Positions 23,209 to 30,452 of a DNA stretch of 30,452 nt are shown piece after piece (within the stretch, counting starts at the first letter, position 1; the number at the start of each line of letters is the position of its first letter). This DNA is from Firmicutes bacterium UBA5766 (GTDB taxonomy: Bacteria > Bacillota > Desulfotomaculia > Desulfotomaculales > Nap2-2B). The translations under genes and the position numbers were made by a program. Under the pieces are notes generated by a model that did not search any database, had not been told where the DNA came from, and was given only the letters and a program-made list of their open reading frames with translations. Location of the stretch: positions 1 to 30,452 of the forward strand of contig DIEU01000032.1 of assembly GCA_002418775.1 (NCBI GenBank). The letters are read 5' to 3'.

Positions 23209-26200
23209 TTAAAGCGCCGTTGGCACGGTTTCTGTGGCGGCGTTCCTGCTTTCAGGAACTTTGAACCTTATATAAAACGTTGTTCCCGCTTGGCTTGTTT
23301 CTATGTCTATTGCCGCAAAATGCCTCGCGGCTATCTTATAACATACCGCAAGGCCCAAACCTGTACCATAAGCTTTCGTTGTGAAAAATGGTATGCCCAT
23401 TTTATCCATGTGCTCCAATGGAATTCCCCTGCCCTGGTCGCTTATTGCGAGGACAACTTCTTCCCCGTCAGCAAATGTTTTTATTGTCAGGTACCCCCCG
23501 GGATCCATAGCCTCAAGCCCGTTGCGGATCATGTTCAGAATTAGCTGCCTAATATCATTTTCTTCTAAAAGCAGATTGGGGACATCTTCAAGTTCTATAT
23601 TTACATACTTATCATCTTTGATTGCATATGTTTCAATCAAGTAAATTAAATCTTTTACTATTGAGTTGAGATTTTTGGTCTTTGCATCGCTTATCCTGCT
23701 CCTGGCAAGTGTGAGGTACTCGGTAATAATCGAGTTGGCCCTGTCAAGCTCACTAATCATAATCTGAAAACGGTCAGCATATTTGCGGAGCTCTTTTTTC
23801 TCCCCGAGAAACTGCAGATAACCTCTCACAGTTGTCATCGGGTTTCTGATCTCATGCGCTATTCCACCGGCCATTTGTCCAACAAGGTTTAAGCGATCCA
23901 GACGGGACATCTCTTTTTCGAAATGCTTGAGTTCTGTAATGTCGTTCATAATAATTAGAACACACGTTTCACCATTAAGCTCAATAAACTCTGTTGATAA
24001 TAGACCGGTGTGCTGTTTACACTGTTTAGTATAGAATTTTATTTCAAGGTTATTTACCGGTTTATTCTCGTGTATTGACCTGATTAATTCCGGCGGCGGG
24101 CCGGAACTGCCGTAAATATGGTGTGCTTCATATGTTGTGCCTATTATTTCTTCTTTAGAATAACCAGTGTTAGCCAGAAAAGTATTGTTAATGTCTATGC
24201 ATTTTCCATCCAATGTCCGGATGTTCATAAAAGCAGGATGTGAATTAAACGCCTTAAAGAAGCGTTCTTCCGCCTGCTTACGTCGAGTGATGTCGCGGAC
24301 ACCAATAACAGCACCCTCAAATTCGCCTCCATCATCAAACAATGCTTTAACGGAAGCTTCCAGCCAGAGGTAGCGGCCGTCAATGATCCTGTAGCGGAAC
24401 TCAAGTGTACCCTCTCTTTTTTCTGCTCTCACAACAGATTCAAAACCGGATATTATTCTTTCCGCGTCGTCCGGGTGCATATTCTCTAAACACGATCTTC
24501 CCAACCTGTACTCACACGGATATCCCATAAGATTTGTATACGAGGGACTGACATACCGGACAATCCCTTCTTTGTCTATCTTCATAACCACATCCATCAT
24601 ATTGTCGGTTATTTGTCTTAATTGCTCTTCCTTCTCATGTAGGCTATCCTGTATACGCTTGCGCTCTTCCATATTGCGAAAGTAAACAGACAAGCCGTCC
24701 GGGGAAGGATAAGCGCTAACCTCGAGCCATTTTCCAGATAGTGTGCATCTAGCTTCAAAAGTTACGCTTTTCTGTTCGGCCATGGCCCTGTGGTATTCGC
24801 AATAAAATATTGTACCCACCGTTTCAGGATGGATTTTCCAGAAGACCCTGCCTAATAATTCTTTAGCGTCAATTCCCGCTTCTATAAAATAAAGCTCTGC
24901 CGCCTTGTTAATATAGGCGCAGCGCCAGTTCTTATCGAAAGCGATAAAGTTGTCTGTGATGCGTTCCAGAATATCTACCTTCTCCTGCCTTGGCTTTTGA
25001 AGTTCTTCCTCAGCCTGCTTGCGTTCGGTAATGTCAGATTGATGATACAAAATGACTTGCTCATTATTAAGCTGGATAATTTCCGCTGATGTGAGAAGGG
25101 TTAAAATTTTCCCGTTTTTAACCCTGAATTTAATTTCGAAGTCTTTAACCCTCCCTGACCCGTAAATTATTTTAAATATCTCCACCCGCTGGGCAGGGTC
25201 AATATAGATATTTAGTTCCAGGGAGTTGCGGCCGATAACTTCATCACGCGAGAAACCGAAAACTTCCATGAATTTTTCGTTTATTTCTATGAAGCACCCG
25301 TCTGAATTTTGGATGCTCATTACTCCCGGGCTGGAATGAAATGCCTTATAGAACCTTTCCTCGGATAGGCGCAGGTCAACTTTACGGAATTTTTCAGCGA
25401 GAGCGCTATATCTTTCCTCGCTCTCATGCAATTTCTCTTCTGCCCGTTTTCGTAAAATAACCTGTACAACAGTATGAGCCAACGCTTCAATAGTTTCTAC
25501 GTTCTCTTCTCTATAACCGCCTTCCCGGTTTGCCAGACCGATCATGCCAATGGTTTTTCCATTATGGATTAACGGTGTGCCTAAAAATGCATTCACCGGC
25601 GGGTGTCCCTTAGGAATGCCGATACTATCCGGATGGAAGGACGGATTATTCGTAAATAAGGATTTTCCGTCCAGGAGCACCCTGCCATAAAGACCATGAA
25701 GTGTAGCCCGTCTATGTATTCTCCCGCCTGAATTGGGCGCCTGCATCTGACAGTTAGTCCATCCAGAGGGGCTTATGGCAATGTTAATCATATACCCGGC
25801 AGAGTTAATTTCTCCTATAAAACCAAACTGACTTCCTGTTAACTCCTGGGAAGCATTTAAGCAGATTTGGTCCAATTCTTCTTCCGTTTTGCAGGTTAAG
25901 GAATGTAGTAATATCCGGTTGATTCCTTCTATTACTTTGTTTTTATGGCTAAGATTTTTCTTGGTCAGCTTTTGTTCGGTAATATCCGCAAATGAAGCAA
26001 ACGCCCCAATTATAGCGCCGTTGTCATCAATCAATGGGTTGGAATTGATCACTGCCGTTTTATGTACTCCGTCATTCCAAACGAACTCAATTTCCATATC
26101 ATTAACTTCTTCACCCCACCATATCGCACGCTGAATGGGCATTTCTTCCGGAGATATTTCCTTCCCTCCGGAGTACACTTTAAAACTCACGTCTCGTGAA

Positions 26201-26409
26201 GCGGATAATGAAAGGGACTCCCATGGTTGTATTCTTAAAAACTCGGCCGCTTTTTTATTGTGTCTTATTTCACGGCAGGTCTTATCAGTAGTTATAGATA
26301 TGCCCGCGGGAATTGAGTCAAAAATACCGTAAGCTAATTCAGGATTTCTGCATAACGTTATGAAGATATTATTTAATTCACTTTTTAAACAATATACAAC
26401 GTTATTCAA
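23209..26409 (-). CDS. Soluble multi-PAS/GAF sensor histidine kinase, orphan
   Basis: This 1066-residue kinase has, in order: PAS (about 15-130, PAGISITTDKTC onward), GAF (about 150-315), PAS (350-455), PAS (465-570), PAS (580-700), PAS (705-825), HisKA with the phosphoacceptor His near 852 (GGIAHEIRNPMTTVRGYLQF), and a HATPase domain with the N box (LNMIRNGLEAM), G1 (SDQGRGIP), F box (FFTTK) and G2 (GTGLGLAV). Most PAS domains end in the DITE/DITRRK linker. No membrane segment is seen, so it is cytosolic. No response regulator is adjacent. The HisKA sequence resembles the sporulation kinases that feed Spo0A, which is an inference for its target. Start: a TTG at 26409 with AAAGGGGG seven bases upstream; in-frame ATGs further upstream have poorer sites. 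Confidence 0.88.
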   Translation of the reverse strand: MNNVVYCLKSELNNIFITLCRNPELAYGIFDSIPAGISITTDKTCREIRHNKKAAEFLRIQPWESLSLSASRDVSFKVYSGGKEISPEEMPIQRAIWWGEEVNDMEIEFVWNDGVHKTAVINSNPLIDDNGAIIGAFASFADITEQKLTKKNLSHKNKVIEGINRILLHSLTCKTEEELDQICLNASQELTGSQFGFIGEINSAGYMINIAISPSGWTNCQMQAPNSGGRIHRRATLHGLYGRVLLDGKSLFTNNPSFHPDSIGIPKGHPPVNAFLGTPLIHNGKTIGMIGLANREGGYREENVETIEALAHTVVQVILRKRAEEKLHESEERYSALAEKFRKVDLRLSEERFYKAFHSSPGVMSIQNSDGCFIEINEKFMEVFGFSRDEVIGRNSLELNIYIDPAQRVEIFKIIYGSGRVKDFEIKFRVKNGKILTLLTSAEIIQLNNEQVILYHQSDITERKQAEEELQKPRQEKVDILERITDNFIAFDKNWRCAYINKAAELYFIEAGIDAKELLGRVFWKIHPETVGTIFYCEYHRAMAEQKSVTFEARCTLSGKWLEVSAYPSPDGLSVYFRNMEERKRIQDSLHEKEEQLRQITDNMMDVVMKIDKEGIVRYVSPSYTNLMGYPCEYRLGRSCLENMHPDDAERIISGFESVVRAEKREGTLEFRYRIIDGRYLWLEASVKALFDDGGEFEGAVIGVRDITRRKQAEERFFKAFNSHPAFMNIRTLDGKCIDINNTFLANTGYSKEEIIGTTYEAHHIYGSSGPPPELIRSIHENKPVNNLEIKFYTKQCKQHTGLLSTEFIELNGETCVLIIMNDITELKHFEKEMSRLDRLNLVGQMAGGIAHEIRNPMTTVRGYLQFLGEKKELRKYADRFQIMISELDRANSIITEYLTLARSRISDAKTKNLNSIVKDLIYLIETYAIKDDKYVNIELEDVPNLLLEENDIRQLILNMIRNGLEAMDPGGYLTIKTFADGEEVVLAISDQGRGIPLEHMDKMGIPFFTTKAYGTGLGLAVCYKIAARHFAAIDIETSQAGTTFYIRFKVPESRNAATETVPTAL

Positions 26410-26498
26410 AAAAACGCCCCCTTTAGACATTGTGTATTGTAAATTAAACATGAAAACAAGAAATTCCTTTGGAGAATTTGTCGATATTTGCAATATAC

Positions 26499-26527
26499 AA
26501 AATATTTATTATTGTTATACTTGTCAA
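26499..26527 (-). promoter_or_regulatory. Candidate promoter of the PAS kinase
   Basis: On the minus strand TTGACA (26527-26522), 17 bases, then TATTTT (26504-26499), about 90 bases above the kinase start. The -35 is perfect and the -10 moderate. The dyad CCTGTC-N6-GACAGG at 26553-26570 lies about 25 bases upstream and could bind a regulator. Confidence 0.5.
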
Positions 26528-26541
26528 ATTAAATAATATGG

Positions 26542-26557
26542 CAGGTGTTTACCCTGT
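26542..26557 (+). repeat. Right copy of the inverted motif flanking the intact kinase gene
   Basis: CAGGTGTTTACCCTGT on the plus strand is the partner of the minus-strand motif at 23187-23173. Its last bases overlap the CCTGTC-N6-GACAGG dyad at 26553-26570. Confidence 0.35.
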
Positions 26558-26570
26558 CACGACTGACAGG

Positions 26571-26867
26571 TATTAATAATATTTTGTAGTAAAGTTTAAC
26601 AAAATAAAATCGATTTAATATATGAAGAATGTGTGAGGGCATATCCTGTCTGTGTTTCTACATATTACCCCATTATCTTTTTTATTTCATTGAATAGACA
26701 GGCAGGATTTTTATAAATCTGCATAGAATAATATAGGATAACCGCCAACTTAATTATGATTCAGGAATCGGCAACAACTTCAACCTTCATTTCGACATGA
26801 CTTCTTAATTTTTACAGTAAACAACTCACCAGTATCCTGAAGGAACCCCTGAAAAGAGGTGTTTTTT
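26571..26867. other. Noncoding region between the kinase promoter and yabE, with a long-range dyad
   Basis: The gap between the two divergent genes is about 460 bases and A/T rich; this entry covers the part beyond the kinase promoter region. I see no credible gene in it. It holds an 11-base inverted repeat, ATCCTGTCTGT (26643-26653) and ACAGGCAGGAT (26698-26708), with one G-T pair, a 44-base loop and TTTTTATAAA right after the right arm. This resembles a terminator or leader structure on the plus strand. A possible yabE promoter, TTGAAT with TATAAA 16 bases later, overlaps the right arm, so the two readings compete. The yabE ribosome binding site AGAGGTG lies at 26856-26861. Confidence 0.4.
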
Positions 26868-27887
26868 ATGGAAAGGTGGACATTGAGTTTACCTGAAGGG
26901 AAAGCTTTTTTCTCCGGACTTGAATGGCGTAATTTTTACCGTTCTAAAGCGGCAGTGGCTTGTTTGGCAGTTATTTTTGCCCTTATTTTGATCGCGGTTG
27001 CCTTTTCAATTGCCAACAAAACGGTTGTTCTGCAGGTGGACGGTAAAGCAAGCCAGGTTAAAACCTTTTGCAGTACGGTTGACGACTTGATTAAAGCGCA
27101 GAAAGTGACTTTGAAAAAAGAAGATGAAGTAACCCCGTCCCTGGAAACAAAGTTGAAAGAAAACATGAAGGTAGTTGTTAACCACGCTCTGCATGTAACC
27201 TTGATTGCGGACGGTAAGACGTCAGAATTTATGAGCTGCCGCAATACGGTGGGGGATGTGCTAAAGGAGCAGGGGGTAGACCTCTCCGGAAAGGACATGG
27301 TTTATCCTTCAACTGCTGAGCGTCTTAACGAAGGGGCTAAAATCAGGGTAGTGCGTGTAAGCGTTAAGGAAAAAGTGGAAGAAGCGCCTATTTATCCAAA
27401 AGTTGTTCGGGAAACTGATCCGAACCTGGCCAACGGATTGATGCGGGTTGTCAAAGCAGGACAGAATGGAATAGAGAAGAGGATCTGGCAGGTAACCTAT
27501 CATGACGGACAGGAGTTCAGGCGCCTCATGGCCAGCAGTAGTGTTTCAAGAGCCGCTGTTGACCGTGTAGTGGCGGTAGGTACGGCCACACAGGTTTCTC
27601 GCGGCGGCGCGAATATCCGTTTCAGCCGTGCTCTTGATGTAGTCGCCACCGCATATTCCCATACGGGGCATAACACTTCAAGCGGAACAGCGCCGGGTTT
27701 TGGAACGGTCGCCGTAGATCCCGGGGTAATTCCCATGGGCAGCAGATTGTACATTGAAGGTTACGGGTATGCTACTGCATTAGACCGGGGAGGGTCTATC
27801 GTCGGCAACAGGATTGATGTATTTATGGACAGCGACTCCCAGGCTAGACTTTGGGGGGTACGGCGGGTCAGGGTTTACATATTATAG
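26868..27887 (+). CDS. yabE: YabE-like cell-wall protein with DUF348, G5 and 3D domains
   Basis: This is a membrane-anchored, RpfB-like lytic transglycosylase candidate that cuts peptidoglycan outside the cell. Seen (339 residues): a membrane anchor at about 29-48; two DUF348 domains (about 52-92 and 109-150); a G5 domain (about 168-238); and a C-terminal 3D domain (257-337) with the three conserved Asp residues 284 (VDPGVIPMGS), 306 (ALDRGG) and 317 (NRIDVF), which in MltA-like enzymes include the catalytic acid. Start: the ATG at 26868 has AGAGG eight bases upstream. In B. subtilis yabE follows yabD (tatD). A strong terminator follows, and the coding end overlaps the convergent gamma gene by six bases. 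Confidence 0.9.
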   Translation: MERWTLSLPEGKAFFSGLEWRNFYRSKAAVACLAVIFALILIAVAFSIANKTVVLQVDGKASQVKTFCSTVDDLIKAQKVTLKKEDEVTPSLETKLKENMKVVVNHALHVTLIADGKTSEFMSCRNTVGDVLKEQGVDLSGKDMVYPSTAERLNEGAKIRVVRVSVKEKVEEAPIYPKVVRETDPNLANGLMRVVKAGQNGIEKRIWQVTYHDGQEFRRLMASSSVSRAAVDRVVAVGTATQVSRGGANIRFSRALDVVATAYSHTGHNTSSGTAPGFGTVAVDPGVIPMGSRLYIEGYGYATALDRGGSIVGNRIDVFMDSDSQARLWGVRRVRVYIL

Positions 27888-28502
27888 ATATAGAGGGAAA
27901 CAAAATATAAAAATATTACGCCCTTTAACGAATGGCTTTGACGTTCTTAAAGGGTGTTTTTTTTCTGCAAGTTTGAGTCCTTCCTCGAAGCATTTTATGT
28001 TTTGAAGGCCGGTTTTGCCGGGAAAAGCTTCCTGTATTGCCTGACTCACATTTGTTTTGTCCAGTGGAATCCAAAGCCCCGTCAGAATGCCCAGGGCTAC
28101 CATGCAGGCGCCTTTTTCGCTGTATATCTCGCGGGCTTTATTAACAACTGTGAATCCATAAGATAGCCGGTTGACCTTGCCCTTTGGAGGCGGAGCGTGG
28201 TCCTGGTCATAAATCAAGATTGTTCTGGCGCCGTTTGAATTCAGGATGGGCGCAAAATGCCCGTAAGATTTATTGTTCAGGATAACCAGTAAGTCGGGCT
28301 TTTCAATCAGGGGGAATAAAATATCCTCATTGCTGATAATTATTCCGGACTGGCTTAAATCTCCTCGCACCCCGGCGCCGTACGTCTGGCTCTGGGTGGT
28401 GTTGAGACCCTGTAAAAAGGCAGCTTCGGCAAGTATTTTACCGGCTACGCCCATTCCCTGGCCGCCTGAGCCGCTTAAAATAATCCGCCAGGTATTCTTC
28501 AT
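27882..28502 (-). CDS. 2-oxoacid:ferredoxin oxidoreductase gamma subunit (KorC-like)
   Basis: This is the gamma subunit of a three-part 2-oxoacid:ferredoxin oxidoreductase. Seen (206 residues): the family signature SGSGGQGMGVAGKILAEA at about 10-27 and SQTYGAGVRGDLSQSG around residue 40. Its ATG overlaps the beta stop (ATGA), so it is the last gene of the alpha-beta-gamma operon. Odd: the last 25 or so residues (from about LRTSKPFVKG) are encoded through the terminator of the convergent yabE gene and its poly-T/A flank. They give a hydrophobic ending, IFIFCFPLYL, not expected of the family. The tail is probably a recent extension or dispensable. Confidence 0.88.
   Translation of the reverse strand: MKNTWRIILSGSGGQGMGVAGKILAEAAFLQGLNTTQSQTYGAGVRGDLSQSGIIISNEDILFPLIEKPDLLVILNNKSYGHFAPILNSNGARTILIYDQDHAPPPKGKVNRLSYGFTVVNKAREIYSEKGACMVALGILTGLWIPLDKTNVSQAIQEAFPGKTGLQNIKCFEEGLKLAEKKHPLRTSKPFVKGRNIFIFCFPLYL
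27918..27964 (+). terminator. Rho-independent terminator of yabE, inside the opposing gamma gene
   Basis: ACGCCCTTTAA (27918-27928) pairs with TTAAAGGGTGT (27947-27957) over 11 positions with one G-T pair and an 18-base loop. A run of eight T follows (27957-27964). It lies 30 bases after the yabE stop and entirely within the coding sequence of the minus-strand gamma gene, where it encodes about residues 182-195. Confidence 0.85.
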
Positions 28503-29314
28503 CTTTTCCTAACCTCTACTCCTTTGTGCATGTGCTGATATAAGTCGGGGAGGTCCCTGTTGATCAATATTCCGCGCCAGAAGAAGTTTTCTTTTTCATC
28601 ATTATTCATTTCATTGTATCTTTCAATGGGGATAAATTTTTCTTTTAACCATTCCAGCTGCTGGATGATAGTGCCTATCTTATTGTAACGGGCATAGTAC
28701 GTCGGGCAGGGTGAAACAATCTCTACAAGGGAAAAACCCTTTTTCCCGAGAGATTCTTTAATATAATTCTTCATTTCAGCGACATGATAAATAGTAGTCC
28801 GGGAAACGTAATTTGCTCCCGCCACATCGGCAAGTTTACACATGTCTATGTCCGGTTCGGCTTTTCCGGAGCGCGATGTGCTGGTTATCATGTTGTAAGG
28901 CGACAGAGGTGAAAACTGTCCCCCGGTCATGCCGTAGTTAAAATTGTTGATAACTATCGTTACAATATCTACATTGCGCCTTGCGGAATGAATGAAATGG
29001 CTCATGCCTATAGCGGAACAATCGCCGTCCCCGAGAAGGCAGACAGCCTTAATCTCCGGGCGGACAAGCTTGATTCCGGTAACAAAGGCCAGAGTCCTTC
29101 CGTGGGTGCCGTGGAAACGGTGGCAGCGCACGTAATCGCCGACTCTTCCGGAGCAGCCTATTCCATTGGCCAGGAGTGTCTTATCAGGCGGTATCTCCGA
29201 TTCGGCAAGGGCCAGGGCTAAAGCCTTGAGCGCTACACCGTTGCCGCAGCCCGGGCACCAGATGCTGGGCAGACGATCCATCGCCACGTATTGCTTGTAA
29301 TCAGCTAAAGGCAT
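28499..29314 (-). CDS. korB: 2-oxoacid:ferredoxin oxidoreductase beta subunit (KorB-like)
   Basis: This is the thiamine-diphosphate subunit, 271 residues. Seen: WCPGCGNG near residue 20 and GIGCSGRVGDY near 52, which supply cluster cysteines; FHGTHGRTLAFVTGIK; the Mg/diphosphate motif GDGDCSAIG near 94; NNFNYGMTGGQ; and SPCPTYYARYN near 202 with a further Cys. These features point to the 2-oxoglutarate (KorB) branch rather than pyruvate; the exact substrate is inferred. The start overlaps the alpha stop (ATGA), with AGGAGG ten bases upstream. Confidence 0.9.
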   Translation of the reverse strand: MPLADYKQYVAMDRLPSIWCPGCGNGVALKALALALAESEIPPDKTLLANGIGCSGRVGDYVRCHRFHGTHGRTLAFVTGIKLVRPEIKAVCLLGDGDCSAIGMSHFIHSARRNVDIVTIVINNFNYGMTGGQFSPLSPYNMITSTSRSGKAEPDIDMCKLADVAGANYVSRTTIYHVAEMKNYIKESLGKKGFSLVEIVSPCPTYYARYNKIGTIIQQLEWLKEKFIPIERYNEMNNDEKENFFWRGILINRDLPDLYQHMHKGVEVRKR

Positions 29315-30447
29315 CAGCTGTTTTCCTCCTTGAGGGCCGAAAGCACTTCGGAGGGTGTAATAACCTCCGCATTCTGCTTGTTTATGCCCCTTAGTTTTTC
29401 AGGCGGAATGCCGCAGGAAATCAACTGTTCCCTGACCTGTCCACGGTTTGCTTCAACAACAAGAATCTTTTTAGCCCCGGAGCATAATTCCTTCACCTTT
29501 TTGCTAGGGAAAGGCCAGATAGTGCGCAGTTCCAGCATTCCCGTTTTAAAACCCTCGTTGTTAGCAGTATTTACTGCTTCAAGGGAAGCTCTTGCAGAAA
29601 TTCCGAAAGAGACGACTATTAGGTCGGCGGACTGGCGCCCGTAGAAAAAAGGCGCCGGAAGTTCTTCCTGGTAATTGTCTATCTTTCTGGCCAGCCGCTG
29701 AACCAGTTCTTCAGCAACCCTGGGATTGTCACTGGAGTAACCGCTTGCCTGATGGACAAGTCCGGTTACCCTGAGGATGTGTTTATCTCCGAAGTTTGAC
29801 ATAACGGGCACATCATTATGCAGGGAGCCGTATGGCAGATACCCGTCGACGGGGCCGGAGGGTTTTTTCCGCTGGTATAAATTCAGTTCGCCGGGTTCGC
29901 GGATTTCAACTTTTTCCCGTAAATGTGCCAGCGCAGCGTCGGACAGCAGGATTACCGGCGTGCGGAATCTTTCCGAAAGGTTGAATGCTTCAACTGTCAG
30001 GTCGTAACAGTCTTGTACTGACGAAGGCGCAAGCACGATCAGGCTGTGATCCCCGGGGCTTCCCCAGCGGACCGCCATTACATCGCTTTGAGAAAACTTG
30101 GTGGCAATTCCCGTGCTCGGGCCGTAACGCTGTACATTGATAATTACACAGGGTACTTCCACCATAGCGGCGAGCCCGATGTTTTCGCTCATCAGAGCAA
30201 AGCCGGGGCCGCTTGTCGCCGTAAAAGCCTTTGTTCCTCCCAGGCTTGCCCCTATAACTGCGGCTAGGGAAGCGATTTCATCTTCCATTTGGATAAAGAC
30301 GCCGTTGTTAGACGGCATCAGTTTGGAGCACAGCTCAACAATCTCGGTTGCCGGAGTAATCGGATAGCCTGCAAAAAACCTTGCGCCGGCGTTAACAGCT
30401 GCGTAAGCGCAGGCCTCGTTGCCTGTCAGAAGCTTTTTAATCGTCAA
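29314..30447 (-). CDS. korA: 2-oxoacid:ferredoxin oxidoreductase alpha subunit (KorA-like), 5' end near the window edge
   Basis: This is the alpha subunit, about 377 residues. Seen: LLTGNEACAYAAVNAGARFFAGYPITPATEIVE split by the usual loop; the MEDEIASLAAVIGASLGG segment; TSGPGFALMSENIGLA; GPSTGIATKFSQSD; and a C-terminal transketolase-like domain from about 260. It has no gamma domain fused to it, which fits the separate gamma gene. The first codon in the window is a TTG at 30447, five bases from the end. Relatives usually have a few more N-terminal residues, so the true start, and possibly a korD ferredoxin gene, may lie beyond the window. Confidence 0.9.
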   Translation of the reverse strand: MTIKKLLTGNEACAYAAVNAGARFFAGYPITPATEIVELCSKLMPSNNGVFIQMEDEIASLAAVIGASLGGTKAFTATSGPGFALMSENIGLAAMVEVPCVIINVQRYGPSTGIATKFSQSDVMAVRWGSPGDHSLIVLAPSSVQDCYDLTVEAFNLSERFRTPVILLSDAALAHLREKVEIREPGELNLYQRKKPSGPVDGYLPYGSLHNDVPVMSNFGDKHILRVTGLVHQASGYSSDNPRVAEELVQRLARKIDNYQEELPAPFFYGRQSADLIVVSFGISARASLEAVNTANNEGFKTGMLELRTIWPFPSKKVKELCSGAKKILVVEANRGQVREQLISCGIPPEKLRGINKQNAEVITPSEVLSALKEENS

Positions 30448-30452
30448 GTTCT

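Noticed and set aside
1..30452. CRISPR arrays, tRNA or rRNA genes, complete insertion sequences
   Set aside because: No regularly spaced repeats, no tRNA-like cloverleaf sequence, no rRNA stretch and no transposase-like protein were found on reading both strands.

Overview
The window looks like a chromosomal segment of an anaerobic, probably spore-forming Gram-positive bacterium of the Clostridia, most like the Peptococcaceae/Pelotomaculum-Desulfotomaculum group. The grounds are strong AGGAGG-type ribosome binding sites, frequent TTG/GTG starts, a Bacillus-like gene order (Orn/Lys/Arg decarboxylase-like gene, tmk, holB, ricT, yabA, rsmI, abrB, metG, tatD, yabE), an orphan multi-PAS kinase of the sporulation-kinase type, and two ferredoxin-dependent 2-oxoacid oxidoreductases. 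The genus is an inference from gene content; no rRNA or tRNA gene is present to fix it.

Layout. Bases 1-1420 hold accessory material: a lipoprotein with SH3 domains whose NlpC/P60 catalytic domain breaks off just after the catalytic Cys, then a hicA-hicB toxin-antitoxin pair. Bases 1560-3190 carry a DUF389 membrane protein with a triplicated soluble domain. Bases 3400-6730 (minus strand) are tig-clpP-clpX, the nascent-chain chaperone and the ClpXP protease. Bases 7000-13080 (minus) form one operon, porG-porD-porA-nuoE-like-nuoF-like-nuoG(N)-like-porB, driven by a perfect TTGACA-17-TATAAT promoter. It encodes all four subunits of pyruvate:ferredoxin oxidoreductase with a three-subunit NAD(P)H diaphorase placed between the alpha and beta genes. 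Bases 13320-18470 (plus) are a replication, signalling and translation cluster. The divergent abrB and metG promoters lie at 18840-18980. metG and tatD follow, up to 21400.

In the Bacillus order yabE comes directly after tatD. Here the two are separated by about 5.4 kb holding a decayed PAS histidine kinase (21440-22990) and an intact paralogue (23209-26409), both on the minus strand. yabE (26868-27887) is followed by a convergent three-gene 2-oxoacid:ferredoxin oxidoreductase operon (gamma, beta, alpha; 27882-30447). The yabE terminator lies inside the 3' coding end of the gamma gene.

The most interesting system is the Por-diaphorase operon. It predicts a complex that oxidises pyruvate to acetyl-CoA and passes the electrons through PorD and a chain of Fe-S subunits to an FMN/NAD(P)H site. 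The NuoF-like subunit has Ser in place of the Glu known to exclude NADPH in E. coli complex I, and the NuoG-like subunit has lost one Fe-S cluster and gained a C-terminal Cys4 ribbon. No hydrogenase or formate dehydrogenase catalytic gene is in the operon, so PorAB would be its catalytic module.
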